Origin: Pseudomonadota bacterium
GTDB lineage: Bacteria; Myxococcota; UBA9042; PHBI01
DNA length: 6,325 nt
Direction: 5' to 3'
Assembly: GCA_005788935.1 (NCBI GenBank)
Contig: SYAK01000349.1
Coordinates: 1 to 6,325 of the forward strand
The translations under genes were made by a program, and so were the position numbers. Below the pieces are notes generated by a model. The model was not told where the DNA came from, did no database searches, and was given only the letters and a program-made list of their open reading frames with translations. Shown piece after piece: positions 6,281-6,325 of the stretch (position 1 is the stretch's first letter; each line of letters starts with the position of its first letter).

Positions 6281-6325
6281 CGGCGCGTGTCGCCCTCCCG
6301 ATGATTCTTGCAATCGGAGGCCCGA
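6277..6325 (+). CDS. miaA: N-terminus of a P-loop enzyme, probably tRNA dimethylallyltransferase MiaA
   Basis: Only 16 codons and one extra base lie in the window. The ATG overlaps the mutL stop as ATGA, which indicates translational coupling. The visible peptide, MTARVALPMILAIGGP, is a short leader followed by a hydrophobic strand and the first residues of what looks like a P-loop (MiaA proteins typically read IVGPTASGKS-like here). MiaA adds a dimethylallyl group to A37 of tRNAs that read codons starting with U. The identification rests on this fragment plus the well-known mutL-miaA gene order. Another P-loop kinase, such as cytidylate kinase, cannot be excluded because the lysine of the P-loop is beyond the edge. 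A second in-frame ATG at 6301 is an alternative start. Confidence 0.6.
   Translation, partial: MTARVALPMILAIGGP

Overview
The window is uniformly G+C-rich, with strong G/C preference at third codon positions, and is densely coded with few gaps. Gene content is a bacterial chromosomal housekeeping neighbourhood: an SspB-type ClpXP adaptor, MutL and the start of a probable miaA, preceded by an NhaC-family antiporter and an exported PEGA-domain protein. High G+C, an exported PEGA protein and an SspB with an intact ClpX-docking tail suggest a Myxococcota/deltaproteobacteria-like lineage. That placement is an inference; no rRNA or marker gene here settles it. I saw no sign of mobile elements, tRNAs, CRISPR or recent transfer.

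Layout. Positions 1-204 (+) hold the 3' end of an unrecognised gene. It converges, with only 7 bases between stop codons, on a two-gene minus-strand unit. That unit reads 1257->466, an exported helical protein of unknown function, then 469->212, an 85-residue four-cysteine protein. The two overlap by four bases (GTGA). A 79-base divergent gap (1258-1336) separates this unit from a plus-strand run: PEGA-domain exported protein (1337-2095), NhaC-family Na+/H+ antiporter (2112-3764), sspB (3838-4425), mutL (4436-6280) and the first 16 codons of a probable miaA (from 6277, overlapping mutL by ATGA). The largest gap in the run is 73 bases, before sspB. It begins with a perfect TTGACA hexamer, so sspB-mutL-miaA may have its own promoter.

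Functionally, the right half joins protein quality control (SspB delivers substrates to ClpXP), DNA mismatch repair (MutL) and probably tRNA modification (MiaA). mutL-miaA is a well-known bacterial gene pair; sspB immediately upstream of mutL is less familiar. The left half looks like envelope functions: two proteins with signal peptides on divergent strands and a membrane antiporter.

The most notable points are that MutL keeps a complete ATPase domain but lacks the metal-binding endonuclease motifs in its C-terminal domain, and that SspB carries a clear C-terminal ClpX-binding tail on a long proline-rich linker. I did not find a convincing new multi-gene system. The unrecognised exported protein plus four-cysteine protein pair is the least explained part of the window.
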